Of a stretch of 64,000 bases of DNA, positions 9,014-19,673 are shown piece after piece. A program made the translations under genes and the position numbers. Numbering within the stretch: the first letter of the stretch is position 1; the number at the start of each line of letters is the position of its first letter. The stretch covers positions 1,860,001 to 1,924,000 of the forward strand of contig NW_025408677.1 in assembly GCF_020360975.1 (NCBI RefSeq), given 5' to 3'. The stretch is from Hirsutella rhossiliensis. Taxonomy: Eukaryota > Ascomycota > Sordariomycetes > Hypocreales > Ophiocordycipitaceae. A model generated the notes under the pieces. That model did no database searches. It had not been told where the DNA came from and worked only from the letters and a program-made list of their open reading frames with translations.

Positions 9014-11704
9014 TTAAAGCACTGCAAGAAGGCCCGAGACTGCCAATGGGGCCGACGCAAAGAATAAGTGGGAAACAAACGTGGCCACTGCAGAGCTACG
9101 TTCGTTCTCGGGCTTCTTGCCGCCGCCGCCTGTTCCGCTTCCGCTTCCTTCACTGTTGCCGCCGCCGTCGATCCTCGGCCCGTACTCGGTTTGGGCTGAC
9201 GAAGGTGGTGGCATCAGTTCGCGCCCGCCATTGACCGGCTCTGGGTCTTTGATTTCGACTGCGGGGAACTGGTGATCGCTGGTGGGAGGCGTGACGGTGA
9301 TCTGGCTCACTTCGACTTTCAAGCTGGCCACGGAGCTGAGATCTATTCTCTGGCCATCGGGCTAAAAGGAAGGATTATTAGTCCTCTATTCACCCCCATA
9401 TTGCCCACCAATGCAAGGGTTATGCCTACCTTTGTTATGTCAATGTAGATATTGTTATTGAACTCACGCGAAGTGCTATTGCTCGCCTGGCTACCGAATT
9501 TGTCAATGGCACCGTTGAGGAAAACAGCACCGTTGAAAATGCCCCTTGCTGGCTGGGACATGACAACCATACTGCCAGCGTGATTGTCGCCAACGTAGAT
9601 GTTGACAAAGCATGGCCGCTCTACCTGCTCGACTTCGAGCTGGACATAGGCGTATTGGCGCTGGTTGCTGTCGATGCCCCCGTTGTCACCGGAGCCGTTG
9701 AGGCCGTTGTCCGACGGGGGGAAGCCTGGGCCGTTGGGATTATCCTCTGAATTAGGGAAGCCTGGGCCGTTGGGATTACTCCCTGAATTAGGGAAGCCCG
9801 AGCTATTGGGATTATTGCTCGAGGTGGGGAAGCCCGGGCCGGTAGGGCTATTGCTTGGACGGGGACTCTTGGGGTTACCAGAAGGACGAGTGCCCGGAAG
9901 GGTATTGTTGGCTCCCGGGGGAGAATTGTCGCCAGGACGAGGGCCGTTAGGGCTATTTCCAGGACGGGGATTGTTGGGGTTGTTGCTTGGACGGGGATCG
10001 TTGGGGCTCCCAGAAGGAGAAATACCCGGACGGGTACCATTCTTTGGGCCAGTATTGTTGCCGGGACGAGTGCTGTCGGGGCCATTTCCAGGACCGGGAC
10101 GGTCCGGGTTGCCACTGGACGAGGGAGGCTCAGGGGGACTGTTGCCTGAGTAGAGTCGGTTGATCAACCTCACGGCCTCGTTCCTCGTCTCTTGGTCAGA
10201 TTTGCCCTCCTCCAAACCTTCATACGAGTATCCAAAGTCTCGAATCGATGCCACAGTCTTTGAGGTGTGGGGCTCTCCATCTTGACCGTGGAACGGCTCG
10301 AGGGGCGAGTTGAGGCTGATGCTGGTTCCCCTGGACGTCGTGAAGCGTGCGCCTCCAGAGTATGAGCCAGATAGGTTGGCCTCTTCGGGGTGAATGGCCT
10401 GCCAGTAGGCCCACAGGCGGTCCACATTGGCGTGGTGCAGCATGCTGGCAGTTCGACTCAGCCCAAGTTCGCGGTGCATTGCGGGAGTGCCAGGGGACTC
10501 ACAAGAGGACATCGAAGCCAGCCACAAACTGGTTAAGAAAGTCTGACCTGCAGGCTGCCTCGACGTGGATGCTGTTATGGATCTGCTCAAGGCTGAAACC
10601 CCTGTTCCTCGTCGAGGCAAACTGGGAAAAAGTTTGAGAGTTGGTGAAGACGTCATACTATTGAATGCTTAGCCTGGGCCTGTAGGGGAGTCGGTTACCG
10701 GAGACTTACTACCATGGCCCTCAAGTCGTTGGTCCTGACCTGGTTCTTGGTCAGACTCAGAGCTTCGTTGGCCGACTTGGGATACGACTGTGGAGAAGGG
10801 CATCGGTACGTTTGCGGCTGCTGGCCGGCCTCGGGCCGTATACGATTCATGTCCCCGTACTGGCCTTGAATAGCCTCCTGTGGATACTTGTACGTGGCTA
10901 AAGGGTTCTCGACTTGTTTTTGGCCCTCTGCAGTGTTGATGGTGACGCTCTCCGGAACTGTGGCCTCGGGAACCGCTCTCGCCGATGCCCAGTCCCAGAA
11001 CGGAGCCCTGAGCGTCTCGGCCGCTTGCGTGTACTCGCTGAGGCGATCTTTGGGATACGCGGCGGCAATTTGCCTCGCATGCTCGACCAGGATTTGCTGG
11101 GTCCCATGTCAGCTGCCTTCTCTCTCTCTCCCTTATAATGTCGCCGGGGAAGCCCACTTCAAAAAGAGCCACGTATGGTCGGTGCCATGAGAGAAATAGG
11201 GGCTCCTGGGAACTCGGGTAAGTGACGGCTCGTGTGGTAGCGTCTAATGATAATGTCTGCTTACGCCGTGGGGACAGTAGCCGTTCCAGTCGTTGTTATT
11301 CTGCCCGGCGCCGGTACCATTCCACTCGACGAACGGCCACCCGTGGATACCTGTTCTTGGTAAGGAACCGACGATGCGAATGAAGTAGGGAACCATACCG
11401 GCGACCTGGAAAAAAGACAAGGCGTCTGTTGATTTTACCTCATACATGGCCGAGAGCGACTGGATATAGAGGTCCCTGAGTAGACACAGTCGTAGTTAGA
11501 GGGAGTGAAAGCCGTAACAGTGGGCAAGTATTATTAGTAGGCTTACCACTGCGGACCGGCCTCTTTAGCGAGGTCATTGATGTTTCGACGAATAGGAGCA
11601 GCCCCGTTCTTCACCAAGACGCCAGTAACGGCAACAGGATTCTGGGCAAAAACGAGCGACGCTGACCCAAGGGCCAGTAAAGGAGCGACAGTCTTGGGCA
11701 GCAT
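9014..11704 (-). CDS. Secreted tyrosinase with Pro/Gly/Asn repeat linker and GPI-type tail
   Basis: Type-3 copper monophenol/diphenol oxidase making quinones for melanin-like pigment. Eight exons on the minus strand: 11547-11704, 11439-11475, 11265-11405, 11158-11205, 10710-11096, 10503-10657, 9430-10444, 9014-9361; total 762 aa with all phases consistent. A signal peptide opens the protein. CuA ligands are His86, the Cys109-x-His111 pair typical of the thioether bridge, and His120 in WHRPYVALFE. CuB ligands are His284 and His288 (IHNSIH) and HHANVDR at 312-318. Residues about 407-570 are an imperfect repeat of N-P-N-G-P-G-F-P / R-P-G-N-S type. A globular region follows, then a Gly/Ser linker and a hydrophobic C-terminus suggesting GPI anchoring. 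Final exon border AAG|GTAGGC is required to reach that tail. Confidence 0.88.
9665..10150 (-). repeat. Imperfect repeats encoding the Pro/Gly/Asn tyrosinase linker
   Basis: Degenerate units of roughly 24-36 bp (on the plus strand variants of GGGAAGCCTGGGCCGTTGGGATTA and of ACGGGGATTGTTGGGGTTG) encode NPNGPGFPNS-like and RPGNSPNG-like peptides. Units are most alike at 9720-9845, where three near-identical copies occur. Confidence 0.8.
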
Positions 11705-11765
11705 AATGAGTGACTACGAGGTGTCTCTGGCTTCTCGACCGCTGGCGTTGATGGGTGGTGAAGGG

Positions 11766-11776
11766 GGGTTATAAAT
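11766..11776 (-). promoter_or_regulatory. TATA-like box of the tyrosinase gene
   Basis: Minus-strand TTTATAA lies about 65 bp upstream of the tyrosinase ATG at 11704. Position fits a core promoter; no other element recognised. Confidence 0.35.
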
Positions 11777-13031
11777 TCAAACCACCCGGATCAGGACATT
11801 GTCCATTTGCATGCTGCTTGTTAGCCGACGGCCGCAGCACCGCAAGTGGGCAGTGCGAGACCACCCGGCGAGGCGTATGGGCATAGACCAAAGCAAACTA
11901 GGAAGTCAAGGCACAAGGCAGAAAACCACTGCGCCGATCAATGCCTCAGCTAGCGGCCGATGCCACGGAGCGGCATGTACATCTCGACCGAGTCATTTAT
12001 GAACTACTATATCATGGCCTTCGGCATGTTCCCACCCACCACAGTCTAACGGCATGAGCAGCCCCGCTGCCGGAGGCATTCGGAGCTCAGCTTCGAAACC
12101 GCCGCTGGCCTCGCATAATCTTCAAGGCGGAGCATGGGCTGCTGGACCACTGGCGGAGCATTGTAGAAGAGGCAGTGTCGTTTGCGAGCCAGGCGTGAAC
12201 GTCGACGCCCTGACGATGATGTGCTATGATGCCATGAGGCTTACCGTGTGTTGCGGGCAGGCCGGCACCGAATTGCATCGGAACTAGACTGCAGCAACAA
12301 CGGTCGGATGATTCAAGTTGAACAGGATGTTTCCGCCCTCTCTGTTTCTCCCTTCTCGTTATAGGCTGGCCTGGCAACCCGAGTCTCTGGGCGGCCTGCA
12401 GGCTCCACACTCGGGATCTGAAGCACCCTAATCCCGCTACGCCACCTCCGCGCCCTGGTTGGGCAGATGGTCGCGGGCCGACAAGCAGTCAAGGTCGGGT
12501 CAAAGAGGACTCTCTACATGGAAACCCCTGCTCTACATGGAAAATCCTGCCGAGCTGCTCGTCCCGTCTCGCAGCGATCTGCGCCCAATATTACGCCGGC
12601 CGTAGTGGGCCCGGCTGTACCGAAAAAGAAATGGGGCGTCGGCGTCGGCCATCGGCCTCGCCGGTGCGAAGGCCGGTTGCTCCAATACCATTATTATAGG
12701 GGATTAGGTTTGAGATGATGTTACCTATTGTTGTTATCTCTAGAGGACGAAAGACATGGTAAACCAGAGAGTGAAGAGCGGGGAGTGAAAATTATATTTC
12801 CATTGATCTTTATCTCTTCAGTTTAAGCTTAAGAAGAAGTGTTCTTTACTGTAATAATGACGAGGTGTACAAGTACGAGCGATACGCAATGTTCAAACTT
12901 GTTTGCGAATGATGTTACTTACCTTGCCCCTGGGTCCTATTGGTCTGCCACCAGTTCTCCAACCGCTTATCATCGTAAACGGTGTTGAAAGAGCATATAG
13001 GAGCGCCGAGCCAATAGTTAAATACTGTCAG
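11777..13031. other. Intergenic 1.25 kb
   Basis: No gene recognised. The sequence has scattered short open frames without intron or motif support. A duplicated CTCTACATGGAAA motif occurs at about 12510-12545, and 12715-12900 is AT-rich. Confidence 0.4.
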
Positions 13032-13316
13032 CTACCACCAGCACCTCCATCCATCTGCCGCGGCAGTGGGTGGGAGGGCCTCTTCTCGCGCAGGAAATAT
13101 CCACATCGTGCATCGTGCTTGCACATTTGCCTCGGTGCAGCGGAAGCCCTCGTTCTTTAGACGCGGAATGTCAGTCCAGATTTCTAGTCTGGCTTCCCAT
13201 TCCGAATCGTCCGCCAGATGGGGCTTGGCATCTGGCAGGAGCATGTTTGCGAGATCGGCTTGTCGGTCATTGGTCGAATCGACAGGACAATTGTGCGGCT
13301 TGGGGCGTGAGGCCAA
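13032..13316 (-). other. Possible orphan coding exon
   Basis: A minus-strand open frame encodes an Asp/Glu- and Trp-containing peptide ending in DGWRCWW. Its middle (WEARLEIWTDIPRLKNEGFRC) looks like structured protein rather than a frame shadow. Further upstream (13490-13580) a short frame begins MIRNNEPGTSCTLTAKGNF after a TATATAAAG, and a GT-AG connection between the two is possible but not forced. I do not recognise a family, so this is offered only as a candidate small gene or relic. Confidence 0.25.
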
Positions 13317-13599
13317 TTTTGAGTCCTGGGTATGGGATTTGCCTTAGTTAGAGTCGTACGTACGGTGGTGGAGATGAACCCAGCCGGGATGCGTCTTGGT
13401 CTGTGGGCTGCACTCGCGATGCTTGGCGTTTGAACAACTTTCGAAACATTGCGTTGATGCCGAAGCACAAGCCTACCAAGTGTTGGTCAGTCCCCGGTAA
13501 ACGAGCCGCTTGTGCTGATGATGAAGTTGCCTTTTGCTGTGAGCGTGCAGGAGGTGCCAGGTTCGTTGTTGCGAATCATTCAAGAGAGCAGAACCGACC

Positions 13600-15587
13600 C
13601 AAGTCCACTTTATATACACAAGGTCAGCATGAGAGAGTTCAGGCCCGGGCAATTTGAGTCTTGGAAGAAGCACACTCCAGTAAAGTGGCTTGGCCAAGTC
13701 GTGGCATTGGATGAGTAGTGCAAAAGAGTAATCTTGTTTGTCAATGACTCTTGAGTGTAATGAGTTGTGCTTGTAGTGGTAGCGCATCTCGTCGTCGTCG
13801 GTTGACCTCTCCTTCATTAGCTATTGGAGTGCACTTGGAGGTAGTCGGGCAATGTCTGCATCAGTGCTCTGAGACAAGGGCCTGGCGGTTGGTGATGGCC
13901 TCAATTGACCCAAGCCTTGACGGGCGGTACTTGGCGCTGTCCCAGGCACCAACCAACCATCGACGAGAGGTCTGAAAAGCGACCCCAGGCTCTTGCGTGA
14001 AAAACACGACGGCAGATTTGCTTGCATGCCACTCATCTATGTGTTGAATCGTCTCCTGGATGCCATGTACAAGCATGACTGACTGTACCTCACCATATTA
14101 ATGGGGGAAAGCAGTCCGATGAGTCGGTAGATGCTATCGAGCTTCCATCGCCGTATATACAGCCTGTGGCGGAGAAGGGTGCCTAATGCCACGGCGCATT
14201 GAGCCACGCTGGGGGAGAGTTTGGCCATGATTCGCATCTACAGCCCTATGCGACAAGTATATTTTCTTCTGCGATTTCCTTTGTTTTCGCTTCATCTACA
14301 CCTGTCTCTGTGGCCTCTCGGAAAAGGCTGCCCACCGTATGTATTATTGTGATTGTGAGAGAGATTACGCTCGCACCGCTGCCGGGCGTCGGGCCCCCGC
14401 CTCCTCGGCCCCCTTGCCGAACCGCACGCAAGCAATTACTCGGGATGACCAGGGGATTTTCCACTGTGTACGGAGTACGGATAGGCATGTGAGCGACAGG
14501 TGCAGGACCCCTGTTTCCTCTGACTTTTCCTGGATGGGGCGGCAGCACGGGCCGCTCGAGCCATGCCGTGGATTGCTGCATCACCAAAAAAAGAGAACTG
14601 CCAATAAATAAGAATTGGTGTCATGGTCGGTATCAATATGAAAGCCCAGCTATGGTCGACCAAGCCATGAAGCAATATACACACTAACTTACGCTACTTA
14701 TGCAGGCAAGGGCTTCACGGACCGCAAACGTTGGCTGCCCCTAGTGCGTCAGCACCTTGGCCAAGGGCCATCAAGGTTCTCGCCTCGCCAAGCCGTCGTC
14801 GAAACCTCCCACCAACCCATCCGCCATTGCCTTCCAGGCTTCCGACATGGCTCCTTTTTCCCCTCTCGCGCCCGCCTCTCTCCTGCTGTCCAATCGTCCC
14901 CGGACTTCGACCCCTTGTGCCGTGCCGCTGTTCCCGGCCCCGAGCCTCACCGCCCACACGCACCCGGAGGGGTAGACAGGGTGTCTTACACCGGGCAAAG
15001 GGAGGCGACAAGCCGCGACAACAAGCCGCGACAACAAGCCCCGACGACTTCTGTGCTGCACCCTTGGCTTGCCTCGAGCCTCATCCGCCGCCGCTCCGTC
15101 ACCCGCCCCTTCTGCCTCCATCAGGGTTGCGCGCTGCCAGCCTCGACGAAGCCAAACGAGCGCTAGTGCCAGCCAGTCTGCCTCTATCCGCTCTCCTCCG
15201 ACGCCACCGCAGCGTCCAAGTCGACGCTCCAGGCACCCGCGCGCCATCCCAACTTTCCCATTCACGCCCCCTGCCCTTACACGCATCAGCATCGCTATAT
15301 AAGTACGGCAGCATCAGTAGAACCCCACTCACTGCTGCTTCACCACCCATACTTCCGCTGCCCTGGCCTCGCCTGTCCGCCAGGTGCTTCCTGCCTTCCT
15401 AGCCACTCCCGCGATATCACCGTCGGCCTTCTTTCCCCGTTGGCTCTCATCCTTGCCTACGTCGGCCGTCATCGAGGAACACGGCCGCCGTCGTCCAACT
15501 TGTCGAGCACCGCCTCTTGATCCGCGGCGTTGCGAGTCTCCGCGCTTCACCACTCTTCAACCGCCACTTCGCCCCGACACTGCTGCA
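13600..15587. other. Intergenic and ZIP promoter/leader
   Basis: Contains weak minus-strand coding-like pieces (13861-14237, unrecognised), one copy of TACGGAGTAC at 14469-14478, and then a pyrimidine-rich, C-rich tract from about 14820 to 15587 that is likely promoter and 5' leader of the ZIP gene. No zinc-response element could be identified with confidence. Confidence 0.4.
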
Positions 15588-16754
15588 ATGTTTCCGACTC
15601 ACATCCCGCCCGATGCAGTCGGCCACCATTTCCTACTGCCCAGGCAAGGCACCGACCTGCCCGCCGTGGACCAGGAAGCGGACCAGTGCCAGGTCGAGGC
15701 CCTCCAGCTTGGCAGACAGGGCCTCCGCATCGCGTCCATCTTCATCATCCTCGTGGCCTCTCTCATCGGCGCCCTGCTCCCCATCATGCTCTCGCGACAG
15801 TCCAGGATGCACGTCCCCAAGTCAACCTTTTTCATCTGCAAGTTTGTCGGCACTGGAGTCATCATCGCCACGGCCTGGATGCACCTCTTGGCCCCGGCCG
15901 TCGAACAGCTGGGCGACAAATGCGTCGCGCAAAAGTGGCCCAGCATGGGCAGCTACCCTTGGGCCCTTTGCATCCCACTCATGACCATCATGGTCATGTT
16001 CCTGGTTGAGCTTCTCGCCTCGAGGTCCGGCGACGACGGCGATGGCGAAGACGGCCACGGCACGGCCTCGGACTCGGAAACAGACCCCAACACCGAGATG
16101 ATGGCCAAGAAAAAGGCCCGATCGCCGTCCAGCCCCTTTTCCGACGACGTCGAGAGCGGACGCGGCGCATCCATACAAGGCTCGGCAGAAGATGTCAGTT
16201 ATCCCCCAACAGGAGAGGGCAACGTCGCCCGCGGCAACGACCACAACAAGGGCGACGGCCGGAGCAACATGGCCGGCCAGCTCACGGCCATATTCATCCT
16301 CGAGTTCGGCGTCGTCTTCCACAGCGTCTTTATCGGCCTCACCCTGGGCACCACGGCTGAGAACGAGCTCGTCGTCCTCTTCATCGTCCTCATCTTTCAC
16401 CAAATGTTCGAGGGGCTGGGCCTCGGATCGCGACTGGCCCTCGCGCCGTGGCCCCAAGGCCGGGGCTGGGTGCCCTACGTGCTGGCGCTGGCGTTTGGCC
16501 TCTCGACTCCCATCGGCATCGCGGCCGGCATGGGCGCCAAGCCCAGCAACGCGGCGACCCAGAAGCTCATCAACGGCATCTTCGATTCCATCAGCGCGGG
16601 CATCCTCATGTACACGGGCTTGGTGGAGCTGCTGGCCCACGAGTTCATGCTCAACCCGCGCATGCGGAGGGCGCCGTTGCGGATCCAGCTGTCGGCGTTT
16701 GCGTGCGTGGCCCTGGGCGTCGCCATCATGGCCCTGCTCGCCAAGTGGGCCTAG
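15588..16754 (+). CDS. ZIP-family zinc transporter
   Basis: Single-exon gene of 388 aa for plasma-membrane uptake of Zn2+ (Zrt1/Zrt2 type). Hydrophobic helices at about residues 44-67, 79-103 and 122-143 precede a long acidic/Ser-rich cytosolic loop (about 144-222). Then come the signature helices TM4 (EFGVVFHSVFIGLTLG) and TM5 (FHQMFEGLGLG), whose His, Ser and Glu residues form the metal site, and three more helices. The variable loop is unusually poor in the HxHxH clusters common in this family and rich in Asp/Glu/Ser. ATG 15588 is the first Met giving a typical short N-terminus; the frame is open upstream but without a good start. Confidence 0.92.
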   Translation: MFPTHIPPDAVGHHFLLPRQGTDLPAVDQEADQCQVEALQLGRQGLRIASIFIILVASLIGALLPIMLSRQSRMHVPKSTFFICKFVGTGVIIATAWMHLLAPAVEQLGDKCVAQKWPSMGSYPWALCIPLMTIMVMFLVELLASRSGDDGDGEDGHGTASDSETDPNTEMMAKKKARSPSSPFSDDVESGRGASIQGSAEDVSYPPTGEGNVARGNDHNKGDGRSNMAGQLTAIFILEFGVVFHSVFIGLTLGTTAENELVVLFIVLIFHQMFEGLGLGSRLALAPWPQGRGWVPYVLALAFGLSTPIGIAAGMGAKPSNAATQKLINGIFDSISAGILMYTGLVELLAHEFMLNPRMRRAPLRIQLSAFACVALGVAIMALLAKWA

Positions 16755-17475
16755 GAGCCGGGCAAGCTGCTGGTTCATGGTGAAGGACAAGTCTAGCGTG
16801 ACGGGGTTCGTTTCGGTTGGGACATGATGTCGTCCCTGGAGTTTGTCTAGGACGTTTACTTGTTATGCGTGGGCCTTGGACATGAAAGCGCTTTGCGCAT
16901 GTGTATGTACTGTGCTTTTCCAGAATCTGCAGCGATCTTTGGACCAAGAAATCATCGATGAATTTTGATACCTAGGTCGTCGCCTTGCTATGAGCGAGCT
17001 CTCTCGATGTTCGTTGTGAGCTTATGTCGCAACGGGTGTGTTCTGCCGGCTCCAAGACTGAATGATCCGAGCTTTGTGCGTTGCGACAGCCTCCGTTCCG
17101 GGGCGCATTGAAGCAACGTCCGTGGAATAGACCCTCCATTGCCCGAGGTTGTCTCGTCCATGATGCTGACTCTCACTGTCAAGGGCCAAGTCCTGGAGTC
17201 TGGGGTTCACTGGCCCCGCATTCTCAACCGTACAGTGTGTTCATCCGGCTCAGATCACGCACTGTAAAGTTTAATGCACCCGTGATTAGTCATCATATTT
17301 CATCACCTGCATCTAGGGCACGAAACCCTACCACCTCGCCAGCGCAAACGAGCCCTCACGACGAGCGGGTCCGGCCGATTGAGACGACCTTTTTTTCTTC
17401 ACGAGTCCCCTCACGACCGCCACCATCCACACACCGTCCATCCTCTCCCGCCCAGTCCTGCTCAACACCGCAAAA
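16755..17475. other. Intergenic 0.7 kb
   Basis: 3' UTR of the ZIP gene and promoter of the ribosomal-protein gene. The segment just before 17476 is pyrimidine-rich and ends CACCGCAAAA before ATG, typical of fungal ribosomal-protein leaders. No other feature seen. Confidence 0.5.
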
Positions 17476-18251
17476 ATGGTTGGCGTTCGCGACGTTGATG
17501 TAGGTCCTCCCCGAGTCAAAATGTGAAGCCCCCGCCGCCCGTGGGACTTCCACCACCCTCCGATGCTTTCGACGAATCTCTCGGCCTCAAACCACGATGC
17601 GGGCGAATACTGCCCGTGCGGCACGAGCCTCGGCTTCCGCCCCGGTAGTCCGACGCTCGCAGCAGGGCAAAGAGCCGGCGATTGGCACAACAATACGAGA
17701 TCGAGGAGCAGGCGCGAGGGGGTCGCAAGACTTCTGAAGACGGAATTTGCTAATGGGTCTCGTCTCTGCCAGGCGCATGCTTTCATCACCTCTTATGCTG
17801 CGTTCTTGAAGCGTCAGGGCAAGCTGCCCATCCCTGGTATGTTTTCCCCTCTCCCCTTGTGCAGGCTAGCTGTCGTGACTGACGCAACGCAGGCTGGGTC
17901 GACACCGTCAAGACGGGTCCTGCCAAGGAGCTGCCCCCCCAGGACATTGACTGGTTCTACGTCCGCGCCGCCTCGGTCGCCCGCCACGTCTACCTGCGCA
18001 AGACGGTCGGCGTCGGCCGCCTCCGCAAGGTCCACGGCTCTGCCAAGAACCGCGGCAGCCGCCCGTCCAAGCACGTCGACGCCTCGGGCTCCGTCGACCG
18101 CAAGATCATGCAGGCCCTCGAGAAGATTGGCGTCCTGGAGCATGACGAGGAGAAGGGCGGCCGCCGCGTCACCCAGGCCGGCCAGCGTGATCTGGACCGC
18201 ATTGCCCAGACGACGGCCGAGGCCGAGGAGGAGGATGACGATGACGAGTAA
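17476..18251 (+). CDS. RPS19: 40S ribosomal protein S19 (eS19)
   Basis: Small-subunit ribosomal protein required for late 18S rRNA maturation. Three exons, 17476-17499 (MVGVRDVD), 17773-17836 and 17893-18251, give 148 aa. The first intron is 273 bp with donor GTAGGT, the second 56 bp with GTATGT. The joined protein runs AHAFITSYAAFLKRQGKLPIPGWVDTVKTG, then DWFYVRAASVARHVYLR, VGVGRLRKVHG and SKHVDASGSV, ending in an acidic Glu/Asp tail. A tiny first exon followed by a long intron is common in fungal ribosomal-protein genes. Identification is certain. Confidence 0.97.
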
Positions 18252-19673
18252 ATTGCATCCGGGCAAAAATGGGCGTGAGGCAACCTTGGACGGTTGACGG
18301 CATGGAACTGGGCGTACGGTCTTAGAATTCATTTTTCTTGGGAAATGTATGAATGAGATTCCCTCTTGAGTTTGTCGCCTGGCTCGCTCAAATCGGACCC
18401 GTCCCAGCAAATCGACCGAGTTGCTTGATGATGTGGCTGGTGATGGGCTCTTGTGACGTGGGGACAGAGCATCTTGGGGAAGCTGAGCAAGGCCAAGGCA
18501 GCTCCAATGCCGAGAAGTCTCGTGCTGGGCCGAGTTGACTGCATCGTCAGACGTGCCTGTGCGGTCAGCACCCATTGCCAGCTGTTGGCAGTTCATCACG
18601 CCTAAAGCTTACACCTAAAGGTATAACTTTGACTACTCGGTGCACAAGAAAGCAACTTCGTGTGTTCGGGGTTGCTTGTCGAGCCTTTTCCCACCACGAA
18701 ACGTCTACTCACTCGAGACGGAGATTCTGTTTCGAGGCCTCGGGGAAACTTGCTTGGCCAACGCAACTTTCCCAGCGCAGAAAGCAAGCTTCTTCTTATT
18801 TATATTCGGCCTGCCTCACCCACTTCCCTTTAGCAAAGGCGAGCACCACCCTTGGACTCTCTTCAGCGTACCCTTTGCTGCCTCTTTTCTCGGCTACAGC
18901 TTCAAGTGCCTGCAGCTGGCCACGGAGAAGCGGTGCCTGCCAATCCGCCTATGCTCGCTGAGCTCAACTTCTCCCCTTACACACTACGCCGCGGTAACCT
19001 TTCTTCAAAACGCGATCGACGGAGCAAGGTCATTTGAGATTTAAATCTGCACCACGCCTCCGCAGCTTCAAGCCATCGCTATCTCGTCGGAAGTCCTCCA
19101 TGCCTGAGACCCTTCCTTCCTCCGCCCTTGTTCTGGTCTTATGATTTTCCTTTCTTCGTTATCGTTTGAGTTGCACTTGGATCGACCTGTCAGCTGGTGA
19201 AGCGTCACGGGTAGGGGAGCGAGCATTCAAACGCCTGTGACTTCCTCCAAGTCTTTGTTTCGGACAAAGCTCGAAAAACACAAATCTTAGCACAAGAAAC
19301 AATCCTTCCTGCGCTCGACTCATCACACCAAAGCCGAGGGTGCCGGAGTGCCACAGCAAGAAACCCCGACAAGGTTGAACACGGCGCCGGTTTTTACGAG
19401 ATTCAAGGCCTGCATTAGAGAACAACCTTTTCTACTCATCACCCGGAGTGACTTGGGAAGATTCTCCTGGACATTCTGCTTTGTGCGAGACCGGTGTTCC
19501 TGGTAAGTGAGAGCTTGCGTTGAGGTGGTGCACCCGCAGATCCAGCTTCGGTGAAGTCTGAACGTCTGAGGGGCGTGATGACATTTTCTGTCTGACCGGC
19601 TGACTGAGATCGCTGTGATAATTAGTTTCGATTTAAGAAAAAGCGAAAAGGGATTCGAAAGCAGAACCAGAAC
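18252..19673. other. Intergenic 1.4 kb
   Basis: Between the eS19 and deaminase-like genes, both plus. The last 600 bp are moderately AT-rich with poly-pyrimidine patches and probably include a long 5' leader of the downstream gene. A spliced leader is possible (GTAAGTGAGAG at 19503 is a good donor) but no coding exon was found. Confidence 0.4.

Noticed and set aside
9665..10150. CRISPR-like spaced repeats
   Set aside because: They are degenerate in-frame repeats coding for the tyrosinase linker, with no uniform spacers, and the genome is eukaryotic.
12395..12460. tRNA-like A-box (TGGCGTAGCGGG) on the minus strand
   Set aside because: Acceptor and anticodon stems do not pair and no B-box GGTTCGANNCC follows at the right distance.
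13386..13602. Small secreted cysteine protein starting MIRNNEPGTSC
   Set aside because: The frame ends after 30 codons and no forced splice joins it to downstream frames; kept only as part of an uncertain candidate.
17563..18297. Long plus-strand frame across the eS19 gene
   Set aside because: It is a frame shadow; the spliced eS19 model explains the sequence with full family conservation.
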